Positions 23,560-30,724 of a stretch of DNA of 44,071 nt are shown here, one piece after another. How positions within the stretch are numbered: the first letter of the stretch is position 1; each line of letters opens with the position of its first letter. The translations under genes and the position numbers were made by a program. Origin of the DNA: Gemmatimonadales bacterium (GTDB taxonomy: Bacteria; Gemmatimonadota; Gemmatimonadetes; Gemmatimonadales; GWC2-71-9); assembly GCA_041390145.1 (NCBI GenBank), contig JAWKQM010000017.1:1-44071 (forward strand). Reading direction: 5' to 3'. A model generated the notes under the pieces. That model was not told where the DNA came from, did no database searches, and was given only the letters and a program-made list of their open reading frames with translations.

Positions 23560-23618
23560 CGGGCCTCCGATCGGGGGTGGGTGAAATCTATAGACGGGCT
23601 GCGCATTTCGCTTTTTTT

Positions 23619-23656
23619 GTCATTGCGAGGCCGCGAAGCGGCCGAAGCAATCTCGG
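23619..23656. repeat. Family C palindromic repeat (ATTGCGAG...GAAGCAAT)
   Basis: ATTGC (23622-23626) pairs with GCAAT (23647-23651), and GGCCGC (23629-23634) with GCGGCC (23638-23643). Sequences of this kind are common intergenic repeats in many bacteria. A fragment with GTCATTGCGAGG recurs near 24864. Confidence 0.6.
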
Positions 23657-23676
23657 CTGACGACGAAGCCGCTTTA

Positions 23677-23718
23677 CCTCACCCCCTGTCCCCCTCTCCA
23701 CCATGTGGAGAGGGGGAA
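23677..23718. repeat. Family A palindromic repeat, copy 2
   Basis: The head CCTCACCCCCTGT is followed by arms CCCCCTCTCC (23690-23699) and GGAGAGGGGG (23707-23716). It lies immediately downstream of the 366-residue lipoprotein gene's stop on the minus strand. Confidence 0.8.
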
Positions 23719-23725
23719 CGTGGGA

Positions 23726-24826
23726 TCACGGCCCCGCGGCCCCGCGGCCCAGCTGCCCCGCCACCGGGCGCCGATAGCGCAGGAAGATCATCCCGTCGGG
23801 GCGGACCTCCTTGACCAGCACGGCGTCGGGGCTTGCAGCCAGCACATAGCCGTAGCCGTAGAAGAAAATCGACTCGACCAGCCGCCCGTCCCGGCCAACC
23901 ACCTGGTAGCGGCGCACCGTATCGGGAATGACGCGGCTCTTTTCGAGCCAGACCCTGCCGTCGCCGCCAGTGAAGGCGTCATCGAACGGCGGCTTGACGG
24001 GGCTGAAGGGGACCTTCTCCGCGGCGGTGCGCATGGCCGACGGGAACTTACGGAGGAAGGCCTCGCGGTCGGAAATCGTGATGGTGAACACCTGGTCGGG
24101 AAGGACCTGGCCCTTCTTGAGCTTGCCGTCTGCCCCGAGCCAGTCCACCCGGTTGGGATAGACCCGCGCCACCCAGACGCTTCCGTCGGGAAGAACCCCC
24201 CAGTGGTCCTCGCCGCTGAAGACACGGCGCTCGAAGCGGCGGCCCGCATCGCCATTCACCTCGGCGAGGTCGAGCGGGGTGAGGCGGAGGATGGTGTCTC
24301 CCTGCGAAAAATCGGGAGGGAACCGAACGACGGCGGCGGAGTCCCGCCTGCCGCTCCCGTCCGGACCAGGCGTGGGATTGAACTGGACATACCAGTTGCC
24401 CTGCCCGTCGCGGGCCCGGGGGAGGTTGCCGTTGGTGATGTCCGGCGTGCCGATGGCTGCAGTGAATTTGCCCTCGAGGGTCCACGCCGTCAGCCGCCGG
24501 AGCGCCCAGTCTCCCACGTAGAAGCCATCCCCCCCCTTGAAGAGCGAGAAGGGCCCATCAAACGGCTCCTTCATTCCCTTTCCGACGTCCGTGATCGACC
24601 CGTCGGCAAAATCCAGGACCACGACCCGCTTGTTGGTCGGGGAGAGGACGGCCCAACGGTCGCCGCCGAGCCAGATGCCCGCGGTGGCCTCGAAGAGCGT
24701 CGTGGGGATGGAATCGGCGGTGGGGCCGAGGGCGAGGTCCGGCGCGTCGGCGGCCCTGGTGCCACACGCCGCCGTCCACAGAAGGAACGCCAGGAAGGAG
24801 AGGCGGGCAGGGGAGGAGGTCGGCAT
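23726..24826 (-). CDS. Beta-propeller-like lipoprotein
   Basis: A 366-residue exported protein. MPTSSPARLSFLAFLLWTAA is followed by Cys21, a lipobox cysteine. Repeated blade-like strands ending in Asp/Gly turns (RWAVLSPTNKRVVVLDFADG, GGDGFYVGDWALRRLTAW, SVWVARVYPNRVDWLGADG, DAVLVKEVRPDGMIFLRY) fit a propeller, but the GPGEF signature of the neighbouring family is absent, so it is a distant member at best. The last ten residues are low-complexity and come from the octamer repeat. It is transcribed opposite to the tandem propeller genes. Ligand unknown. Confidence 0.75.
   Translation of the reverse strand: MPTSSPARLSFLAFLLWTAACGTRAADAPDLALGPTADSIPTTLFEATAGIWLGGDRWAVLSPTNKRVVVLDFADGSITDVGKGMKEPFDGPFSLFKGGDGFYVGDWALRRLTAWTLEGKFTAAIGTPDITNGNLPRARDGQGNWYVQFNPTPGPDGSGRRDSAAVVRFPPDFSQGDTILRLTPLDLAEVNGDAGRRFERRVFSGEDHWGVLPDGSVWVARVYPNRVDWLGADGKLKKGQVLPDQVFTITISDREAFLRKFPSAMRTAAEKVPFSPVKPPFDDAFTGGDGRVWLEKSRVIPDTVRRYQVVGRDGRLVESIFFYGYGYVLAASPDAVLVKEVRPDGMIFLRYRRPVAGQLGRGAAGP
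23730..23761. repeat. GCGGGGNN octamer repeat, 4 units, at a gene's 3' end
   Basis: On the plus strand: GGCCCCGC twice, a degenerate GGCCCAGC, and TGCCCCGC. It encodes the last residues (GQLGRGAAGP) of the 366-residue lipoprotein, so copy-number change would alter its C-terminus and stop. Confidence 0.7.
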
Positions 24827-24884
24827 TTCGGGAATCTAAGGAATCGGCGCGCATTCTGCCTCTGTCATTGCGAGGGGCGCCAAA

Positions 24885-24925
24885 CCCCTCACCCCCCCGA
24901 CCCCCTCTCCCTCCGGGAGAGCGGG
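24885..24925. repeat. Family A palindromic repeat, copy 3
   Basis: The CCCTCACCCC head is followed by CTCTCCC-TCC-GGGAGAG. It lies upstream of the 366-residue lipoprotein gene and of the 68-residue gene, in a spacer transcribed away on both sides. Confidence 0.75.
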
Positions 24926-25006
24926 AGCTTGCCGTCGATGCACCCGGGATGCAACCATTTGCGCCGTGAAGGCATCCAAGGAAGTACAGATAGAAAGGAG
25001 GTCCCG

Positions 25007-25213
25007 ATGGTCATGCTCGCCACAGATTCCCCGATTCCCACCTTCCGACTGGTGGATGACAACGGGACCTCCGTCGGTCGCATCGTGCTTCCGGTCGCCG
25101 AGCGAGTCAGCGGGATCGGCGCCGAGACGATCTTCCTGCGGCGCGACCCGCCATTTCGACGGCGGAACCGGTCCCCAAAGTCAGCAGAGCAAAGCCCCCT
25201 CACCCAGCACTAG
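25007..25213 (+). CDS. Small 68-residue hypothetical protein with strong ribosome site
   Basis: ATG 25007 is preceded by AAAGGAGG (24995-25002), the best Shine-Dalgarno in the window. The protein (MVMLATDSPIPTFRLVDDNG and on) reads as a small beta-rich domain up to about residue 50 (GTSVGRIVLPVAER, ETIFLRRDPP); the tail FRRRNRSPKSAEQSPLTQH looks disordered. The stop codon lies in the loop of a 10-bp hairpin that may end the transcript. Not recognised as a known family. It stands alone between lipoprotein genes. Confidence 0.55.
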   Translation: MVMLATDSPIPTFRLVDDNGTSVGRIVLPVAERVSGIGAETIFLRRDPPFRRRNRSPKSAEQSPLTQH

Positions 25214-25229
25214 CCCGGTGAGGGGGTTT
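25191..25229. terminator. Possible bidirectional terminator overlapping a stop codon
   Basis: CCCCCTCACC (25195-25204) pairs with GGTGAGGGGG (25217-25226) around a 12-nt loop that contains the TAG of the 68-residue gene. AAA before and TTT after extend it on both strands, but the T-runs are short. Confidence 0.4.
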
Positions 25230-25259
25230 GGCATTGCAGGACCGCGCCATCCGGGTGTA

Positions 25260-25299
25260 CCCCCTCTCCATGTCATGGAGAGGGGGACAGGGGGTGAGG
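25260..25299. repeat. Family A palindromic repeat, copy 4
   Basis: The most perfect copy: CCCCCTCTCCATG-T-CATGGAGAGGGGG (25260-25286), a 13-1-13 palindrome, followed by ACAGGGGGTGAGG. Same orientation as copy 1. Confidence 0.85.
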
Positions 25300-25383
25300 T
25301 GGACCTGGGCGACAGCCCATCTTGCGACAATCCCCACCGACCGCGCATCCTCCATTCCTGTACCCACCCCACTCGAGGTAACC

Positions 25384-26577
25384 GTGCCGCGACGCCCGTC
25401 CCTGCGCCCTGTCTTCGTCGTTCTCGCTACACTTGGCACTCTTGCCGCCGGCCGCCTGACCGCCCAGCAGCCCAAGGTCCCGGTCCAGAGGCTGACCAAG
25501 CCCGACGCCACCTTCGACGAGCCATTTACCCAGGTAGCAGGGCTGCGGGAGCTCAAGAACGGCGATGTCATCGTGGCCGACATGCGCGACCGGACCCTGC
25601 AGAAGATTGACCTCAAGAAGGGGACCGCCACGGCGATCTCTCGCGAGGGGAGCGGGCCGACCGAGTATCTCTTCCCCACCGGCGTCTACCCCTTTCCGGG
25701 TGACAGCACCGCCGTCTACGACATGGGGAACCAGCGCTACCTCCTGCTCGACCCGACGGGGAAACCCATCAGTACCTTCCGAATGGACGAGGGGAACAGT
25801 GGCGGCGGGATGATGATCCTTCGTGCCGCGAGCGGGGCCGACGACCGGGGGCGGCTCTACTACTCCACCCGCGGCGAACGCCGGGGTGGTGGATTGGATG
25901 GGGGGCCCCCCGAGTTCTCGGACTCGGGACGCGTCGTACGGTACGATCGCGCCACCAAGAAGTTCGATACTCTCGGCGTCGTGATGGTGCCAAAGCCGAA
26001 CGTGCAGGCGAGCGGAAGCTCCAACAATCGGTCGATCAGCATCCGTCCCGCCCCGATGGCGCCGGAAGACGCTTGGGGCGTGGCGCCGGACGGCCGCATC
26101 GGCGTGGCGCGCATCGCCACGGACGAGGTGCAGTGGTGGCTCCCCGACGGCAAGCGGGTGACGGGACCCCCGGTGCGCTATTCGCCCGTCAAGGTGACCG
26201 ACGCGGACAAGAAGGCCTGGCAGGAGCAGGCGGCGCGCGGCGGCATCATGGTCAACAACGAGAACGGCAAGATGACGGTGAGCCCGGCGCCGAGCACGCC
26301 TCGGCCGATCGATCCGTCCATCGAGTGGCCGGCCACCAAGCCGGCCTTCCCCGCCAACGCCGTCCGGGTCGCCCCAAACGGAGAGCTCTGGGAACTGCGC
26401 TCGACACCTGCCACTGATCCGCTGCCACTGTACTATGTCTTCGACGGCACCGGCAAGCTGGTGAAAGAGGTCCGCCTCCCCGCCGAGAGTCGGATCGTGG
26501 CGTTCGGGAAAAACGTGGTGTACCTGGTTCGGCGGGACGCGGATGACTTGGAGTACCTCGAGCGGTACAGGTTGTAG
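25384..26577 (+). CDS. Secreted six-bladed beta-propeller protein
   Basis: A 397-residue exported protein. The start is GTG 25384 after GAGGTAA; residues 1-28 (SLRPVFVVLATLGTLAAGRLTA) are a signal peptidase I-type signal, not a lipobox, unlike its neighbours. REGSGPTEYLFPTGV (about 84-98) is a variant of the GxxGxGPGEF signature of six-bladed propellers. Blade strands recur (VYDMGNQRYLLLDPTGKP, RLYYSTRGE, LPLYYVFDGTGKLVKEVRLP). A Gly-rich insert follows (GNSGGGMM). Ligand unknown. It heads the plus-strand propeller series, but is separated from the triplicated genes by repeat copy 5. Confidence 0.82.
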   Translation: MPRRPSLRPVFVVLATLGTLAAGRLTAQQPKVPVQRLTKPDATFDEPFTQVAGLRELKNGDVIVADMRDRTLQKIDLKKGTATAISREGSGPTEYLFPTGVYPFPGDSTAVYDMGNQRYLLLDPTGKPISTFRMDEGNSGGGMMILRAASGADDRGRLYYSTRGERRGGGLDGGPPEFSDSGRVVRYDRATKKFDTLGVVMVPKPNVQASGSSNNRSISIRPAPMAPEDAWGVAPDGRIGVARIATDEVQWWLPDGKRVTGPPVRYSPVKVTDADKKAWQEQAARGGIMVNNENGKMTVSPAPSTPRPIDPSIEWPATKPAFPANAVRVAPNGELWELRSTPATDPLPLYYVFDGTGKLVKEVRLPAESRIVAFGKNVVYLVRRDADDLEYLERYRL

Positions 26578-26595
26578 TCCTCTCAGCTTCGGTAA

Positions 26596-26634
26596 CCCCT
26601 CACCCCCGGCCCCTCTCCCTCCGGGAGAGGGGGG
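26596..26634. repeat. Family A palindromic repeat, copy 5
   Basis: CCCCTCACCCCCGG head, then CCCTCTCCC-TCC-GGGAGAGGG. It starts 18 bp after the stop of the upstream propeller gene and could end its transcript. Confidence 0.8.
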
Positions 26635-26687
26635 CGGGGTGCACATGATGTTCTTCGCGGGAGCCACCCTTCATCGGTGAGCGATGC

Positions 26688-27911
26688 ATGACCAGGTATT
26701 TGACCAGCACGCTGTTTCTTCTTGTCGCCTGCGGCGACGCTGGGCCCAAGCTCGACGCCCCGGTCGTCACCACCCTTCCGAATGGCGCGGTCGAGGTCAA
26801 GAACAGCGGACCGAGCGGCTGGGCCGACACCAACGGCTGGAAGCTGGTCGAGCTTTACCGCGTTGGGGGCATTGACGCCGAGGGGCTGGGAGCGGAAGAA
26901 CTTGTCCAGCCGCAGAGCGTGGCGCTGGACGCGAAGGGCGGGCTCTACGTCGCCGACGAGAAGCCGGCCGTCATCAAGCAATTCGGGCCCGACGGCGGAT
27001 ATATCCGGAGTTTCGGGCGTGAGGGCGGCGGACCGGGTGAGTTCCAGGTGGCGTTCATCGCCACGGCGCCGGGGGCGCTCGCACTCCACGATCCGCGCTC
27101 GAGCCGAACCAGCGTGTTCGATTCCGCCGGCAACTTCCTCAAGAGTTGGCCGTCGAGCTGCTGCTACTGGTCGAGCATCATGGTCAGCCGCGACACGCTC
27201 ATTCACGTGCCGACCTCCGGCCCGGCCACCGCGATGGGTGAGCCCAACGACACCTATTACCTGCGATACCGGCTCGACGGAACCTTCGTCGATACCATGG
27301 TCATCCACACCATTCGTCCCGGCGGTGAACAGAAGTTCTGGATGCTGCAGGGGGGGACAGGGAACAACAAGATGACCATGATGATGGGCATCCCGCTCGC
27401 CCCGGACGCGACCTGGGCGCTCGATCCCGAGGGTGGCGCGGTTGTGGCGTGGACCGCCGATCCTCGCTTCCTGGCGACGCAGAACGGACTGGACACGACC
27501 CAGGTCGTCCAGCTCGCGACAACTCCGGCCGTGGTATCCGAGGAGCGTCGCGTGCATATCCGGGACTCGATGGTCGATGAATTCGGGAAGCAGTTCGACC
27601 GGAAGGCCGTGGAGGACGCCTTCAAGCTGTCGGACATTCCCTCCACCGCCCCCTACTTCGAATCGATCCAGATAGACGGCCGCCGGAACCGGTGGCTGCG
27701 TCCGGACGACGGCGGCAATCGCGCCGCCGCACGGTTCGATGTGTTCGACTCGACCGGCGCCTATCTCGGCGCCGTGCCGGTACCAGCTGTCTTCGGCGCG
27801 TCGTGGACTACTGTCTGGGGAGCGGACAGGGTGGCGACGGCCACCGAGGACGCGGATGGGCTGCCGGTTGTGGTGGTCTACAGGATCGAGAAGCAGGGAC
27901 TCGATGACTAG
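26688..27911 (+). CDS. Six-bladed beta-propeller lipoprotein, tandem paralogue 1
   Basis: A 407-residue lipoprotein: very short signal MTRYLTSTLFLLVAC with Cys15 in LVAC. The signature FGREGGGPGEF appears in the second blade. An adjacent cysteine pair is at 158-159 (SWPSSCCYWSS). The C-terminal block FDVFDSTGAYLGAVPVP is almost identical in its two downstream paralogues. A methionine-rich stretch (KMTMMMGIPL) is unique to this copy. Propellers of this type are common secreted proteins of Gemmatimonadota and Bacteroidota; their ligands are mostly unknown. The stop lies eight bases inside the next gene, so copies 1 and 2 are coupled. Confidence 0.85.
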   Translation: MTRYLTSTLFLLVACGDAGPKLDAPVVTTLPNGAVEVKNSGPSGWADTNGWKLVELYRVGGIDAEGLGAEELVQPQSVALDAKGGLYVADEKPAVIKQFGPDGGYIRSFGREGGGPGEFQVAFIATAPGALALHDPRSSRTSVFDSAGNFLKSWPSSCCYWSSIMVSRDTLIHVPTSGPATAMGEPNDTYYLRYRLDGTFVDTMVIHTIRPGGEQKFWMLQGGTGNNKMTMMMGIPLAPDATWALDPEGGAVVAWTADPRFLATQNGLDTTQVVQLATTPAVVSEERRVHIRDSMVDEFGKQFDRKAVEDAFKLSDIPSTAPYFESIQIDGRRNRWLRPDDGGNRAAARFDVFDSTGAYLGAVPVPAVFGASWTTVWGADRVATATEDADGLPVVVVYRIEKQGLDD

Positions 27912-29115
27912 GACGGGGATTGCCGTTGCCGCGGTGATGCTGGCGGGGTGCGGGGATCTGCGCCCAGCGTTGGAGGCTCCCACCGTCACCACGCTTCCCA
28001 ACGGCACTGTCGAGGTCACGAACAACGGCCCGAGTGGATGGGCCGACACCAGCGGCTGGAGGTTGGTGGAGCTGTACCGGATCGGAGGCGCCGAGGCAGA
28101 AGGCACGGGTCCCGGGGAGCTGGTGGATCCCATGGGGGTGGCGCTGTCGCCCTCGGGAGTCCTCTATGTGGTCGACCAGAAGCCGGGCGTCATCAAGGAG
28201 TTCGGCGCAGACGGCCGGTACCTTCGCAGCTTCGGGCGCGAGGGGGGCGGACCGGGTGAATTCCAGGTGGCATTCATTGCCGCGGCGCCCGGCGCACTCG
28301 TGCTGCACGATCCGCGTGCGGCCCGTACCAGCGTCTTCGATTCGACCGGGCAGTTCCTCCGGAGCTGGAGTTCGAGCTGCTGCTACTGGTCCAGCATCTT
28401 CGTCAGCCAGGACACGGTCATCCATGTCCAGACGGGGAATGTGCAGCGCGCGCCCACGGCGGTGAAGCAGCGGCGGTACCTCCGGTACCGGCTCGACGGA
28501 ACGTTCCTGGATACGATGGCGATCTACACCGGTGGCGCCACCGACTTGAAGGTCTGGCAGATTGCCGGTGGCAGCGGCAAGGACAGCTGGGCCATGGCCA
28601 CGGACATCCCACTGGTTCCCTCGGTCAGCCTCGCCCTCGATCCGGCCGGTGGCGCCGTCGTCGGATGGCCGGACCGGTACCAGTTCATCGCCTCGGCCAC
28701 GGGGCGCGACACCACCCAGATCGTCACACTCGCGGCGAGCCCGGTCGCCGTGTCCGATGCGCGCCGCACGCGGATCCGGGACTCGATGGTGAGCCTGTAC
28801 GAAAAAGACTACGACCCGAGCACAGTACGGGAGGCCTTCCATCTCGCCGACATTCCGGGCACCGCACCGTTCTACGAATCGATCCAGGTGGACGGTCGGC
28901 GCAATCGGTGGGTGCATCCCGACGACGGGGGGAACCGCGCGGCGGCACGATTCGATGTCTTCGACTCCACCGGTGCCTACCTCGGCGCGGTGCCGGTGCC
29001 GACCATCTTCGGCAGCGCGTGGCAGACGGTGTGGGGGACGGACCGCGTGGCCACGATCGCTGAGGATGCGGAGGGGCTGCCGGTGGTGGTGGTGTACAGG
29101 ATCGAGAAGCCCTAA
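27904..29115 (+). CDS. Six-bladed beta-propeller lipoprotein, tandem paralogue 2
   Basis: A 403-residue lipoprotein: MTRTGIAVAAVMLAGC, lipobox Cys16. It shares with paralogue 1 the opening TVTTLPNGTVEVTNNGPSGW, FGREGGGPGEFQVAF, adjacent Cys159-Cys160 (SSSCCYWSS) and the C-terminal GLPVVVVYRIEKP. ATG 27904 overlaps the end of paralogue 1 by eight bases; the longer frame from 27739 would lie inside that gene in a different frame and lack a signal. Divergence is concentrated in the third and fourth blades, suggesting different ligand faces on a common scaffold. No Shine-Dalgarno of its own is needed if translation is coupled. Confidence 0.85.
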   Translation: MTRTGIAVAAVMLAGCGDLRPALEAPTVTTLPNGTVEVTNNGPSGWADTSGWRLVELYRIGGAEAEGTGPGELVDPMGVALSPSGVLYVVDQKPGVIKEFGADGRYLRSFGREGGGPGEFQVAFIAAAPGALVLHDPRAARTSVFDSTGQFLRSWSSSCCYWSSIFVSQDTVIHVQTGNVQRAPTAVKQRRYLRYRLDGTFLDTMAIYTGGATDLKVWQIAGGSGKDSWAMATDIPLVPSVSLALDPAGGAVVGWPDRYQFIASATGRDTTQIVTLAASPVAVSDARRTRIRDSMVSLYEKDYDPSTVREAFHLADIPGTAPFYESIQVDGRRNRWVHPDDGGNRAAARFDVFDSTGAYLGAVPVPTIFGSAWQTVWGTDRVATIAEDAEGLPVVVVYRIEKP

Positions 29116-29122
29116 GGGCGTT

Positions 29123-29149
29123 CGTCACCCCGGCGGAAGCCGGGGTCCA
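29123..29149. repeat. Family B palindromic repeat, copy 1
   Basis: CGTCACCCCGGC-GGAA-GCCGGGGTCC: a CCCCGGC/GCCGGGG stem with a tetraloop. This type of intergenic repeat is widespread in GC-rich bacteria. Copy 2 is at 35234. Confidence 0.75.
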
Positions 29150-29172
29150 TGGTGCAGCCTCACGCGATTAGA

Positions 29173-29213
29173 CCCCTCACCCCCCCGGCCCCCTCTCCCT
29201 CCGGGAGAGGGGG
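29173..29213. repeat. Family A palindromic repeat, copy 6
   Basis: Same orientation and nearly the same sequence as copy 5 (CCCTCTCCC-TCC-GGGAGAGGG). With family B copy 1 it fills half of the 218-bp spacer between paralogues 2 and 3. Confidence 0.8.
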
Positions 29214-29333
29214 TGCCATGTGATGAGTGTTGGCCCCCTCTTCCCATTTTTCGCGCGTCATTGTAATAGTGGCTCATGCTGCCAAAGCCGCAGCGTGCCC
29301 TCCGACTCTTTTTGCCCACTCCCGGAGAACGAC

Positions 29334-30536
29334 ATGAAGCGCCGCGCGGTGGTGTTCGCATCAGCGATTGTGGCGGCCTGCGGCAGCAAGGAGCCTAAGC
29401 TCGCCGAACCGATCGTCACCACCCTGCCGAATGGGGCCGTAGAGGTCCAGAACAGTGGACCGAGCGCCTGGGTGGATACCATGGGCTGGAAGCTGGTCGA
29501 GGTATACCGGGTGGGTGGGTCAACGGCGACAGGCCCAGAGGAGCTGGTCCATCCGCTGAGTGTGGCGGTTGACCAGGCCGGCGGAATCTACGTGGGAAAC
29601 ATGGGCCCGGCAGTCGTCAAGCAATTCGGCCCCACCGGTGCATACGTTCGCAGCATCGGGCGCGAGGGCAGTGGGCCGGGGGAATTCAAGGTGAGCTTCG
29701 TGGCGACCGCACCCGGGCTGCTGGTGGTTCACGACCCGGGCACCGCGCGTACAAGCGTCTTCGATTCGGCTGGTGGCTTCCTGCGGAGCTGGAACTCTGC
29801 ATGCTGCAGCTGGAGAGCCATTGGCGTCAGCCGTGAGGGAGTGATCGCCGTTCCGTCCCTAGGGCATCGCACCGGTCCGGGGGATCGGGGAGACGCATAC
29901 TACGTGCGGAACTCGCTCGACGGAACGCTGGTCGATACGCTGCACATCGCGGGGCCCGAGGGCGTTGGCGAGCCGGGTCGCTGGTCGTTCGAGAGTGCGA
30001 ACGGCAATCAGTACTTCGTGCCCGTCCCGCTTACCTCCGCCGTGTCGATGGCGCTGGATCCAGCAGGAGGCGCCGTCATGGGGTGGTCGGGAGCGTACCG
30101 TTTCGTTGTCACTCGCACGGGCCTCGACACCACCCAGGTCGTGATCCTGGAGGCCAGCCCGGTCACGGTGACCGATGCGCAGCGGATTCATCTCCGTGAC
30201 TCGCTGGTCGAGTTGTACAGCGACGGCGAGGCCGACCGGCAGGCCACCGAGGAGGCGTTCAAGCTGGCCGACATTCCCTCCACCGCTCCCTACTTCGAGT
30301 CCATCGCGGTCGACGGCTCGGGCAATCGCTGGGTCCGCCGGATCGGCGGGACGGGCCCGGGTTCCGCGCGCTTCGATGTATTCGATTCGACTGGTTCCTA
30401 CCTCGGCGCGGTGCCCGTGCCGGTCGAGTTTGGCGCTGCCTGGAAGACGGCGTGGGGTACCGACCGGGTGGCGACAATGGTCGAAGACAAGGACGGGTTT
30501 CCGGTGGTGGTGGTGTATGGGATTGAGAAGCCCTAG
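29334..30536 (+). CDS. Six-bladed beta-propeller lipoprotein, tandem paralogue 3
   Basis: A 400-residue lipoprotein: MKRRAVVFASAIVAAC, lipobox Cys16. It keeps the family's VTTLPNGAVEVQNSGPSAW opening, GREGSGPGEFKVSF signature, adjacent Cys157-Cys158 (NSACCSWRA) and FDVFDSTGSYLGAVPVP. It is the most divergent of the three and stands apart behind a repeat-bearing spacer, so it may have its own promoter. GGAGAAC lies about eight bases before ATG 29334; an upstream in-frame extension lacks signal features. Ligand unknown. The SCCYW motif of the first two copies is changed to ACCSW here. Confidence 0.85.
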   Translation: MKRRAVVFASAIVAACGSKEPKLAEPIVTTLPNGAVEVQNSGPSAWVDTMGWKLVEVYRVGGSTATGPEELVHPLSVAVDQAGGIYVGNMGPAVVKQFGPTGAYVRSIGREGSGPGEFKVSFVATAPGLLVVHDPGTARTSVFDSAGGFLRSWNSACCSWRAIGVSREGVIAVPSLGHRTGPGDRGDAYYVRNSLDGTLVDTLHIAGPEGVGEPGRWSFESANGNQYFVPVPLTSAVSMALDPAGGAVMGWSGAYRFVVTRTGLDTTQVVILEASPVTVTDAQRIHLRDSLVELYSDGEADRQATEEAFKLADIPSTAPYFESIAVDGSGNRWVRRIGGTGPGSARFDVFDSTGSYLGAVPVPVEFGAAWKTAWGTDRVATMVEDKDGFPVVVVYGIEKP

Positions 30537-30543
30537 GGGTGTT

Positions 30544-30596
30544 CCTCACCCCCCCCCGCCCCCTCTCCCGGAGGGAAAGGGGCTGGGGGTGAGGGG
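30544..30596. repeat. Family A palindromic repeat, copy 7 (extended)
   Basis: Both ends are present: CCTCACCCCC head and GGGGGTGAGGGG tail around CCCCTCTCCC-GGAGGGAAAGGGG, giving a palindrome of about 53 bp. It includes a run of nine C (30549-30557). It lies eight bases past paralogue 3's stop, between convergent genes. Confidence 0.8.
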
Positions 30597-30724
30597 CTAG
30601 GGCAGGTTTCTGGCTGTGGGTGATTTGCTGAATTGTGATTGCTGGGTGAATCCACGCAGGTAGACGGGACGCGCCTGAATCGTCGCACCGACGAGGTGGG
30701 AGACGAGCGGCGTGGATGTCTCCA

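Noticed and set aside
23730..23761. HIP1-like (GCGATCGC) octamer
   Set aside because: The unit is GCGGGGNN and tandem, not the palindromic HIP1 octamer of cyanobacteria.
23705..25213. Plus-strand open frame of 502 codons
   Set aside because: It runs antisense to a lipoprotein gene with a signal peptide and blade repeats. Only its last 68 codons, after AAAGGAGG, look like a gene.
26583..28133. Minus-strand open frame of 516 codons over paralogues 1 and 2
   Set aside because: Antisense to two paralogous lipoproteins that conserve protein sequence on the plus strand; the opposite frame has no recognisable features.
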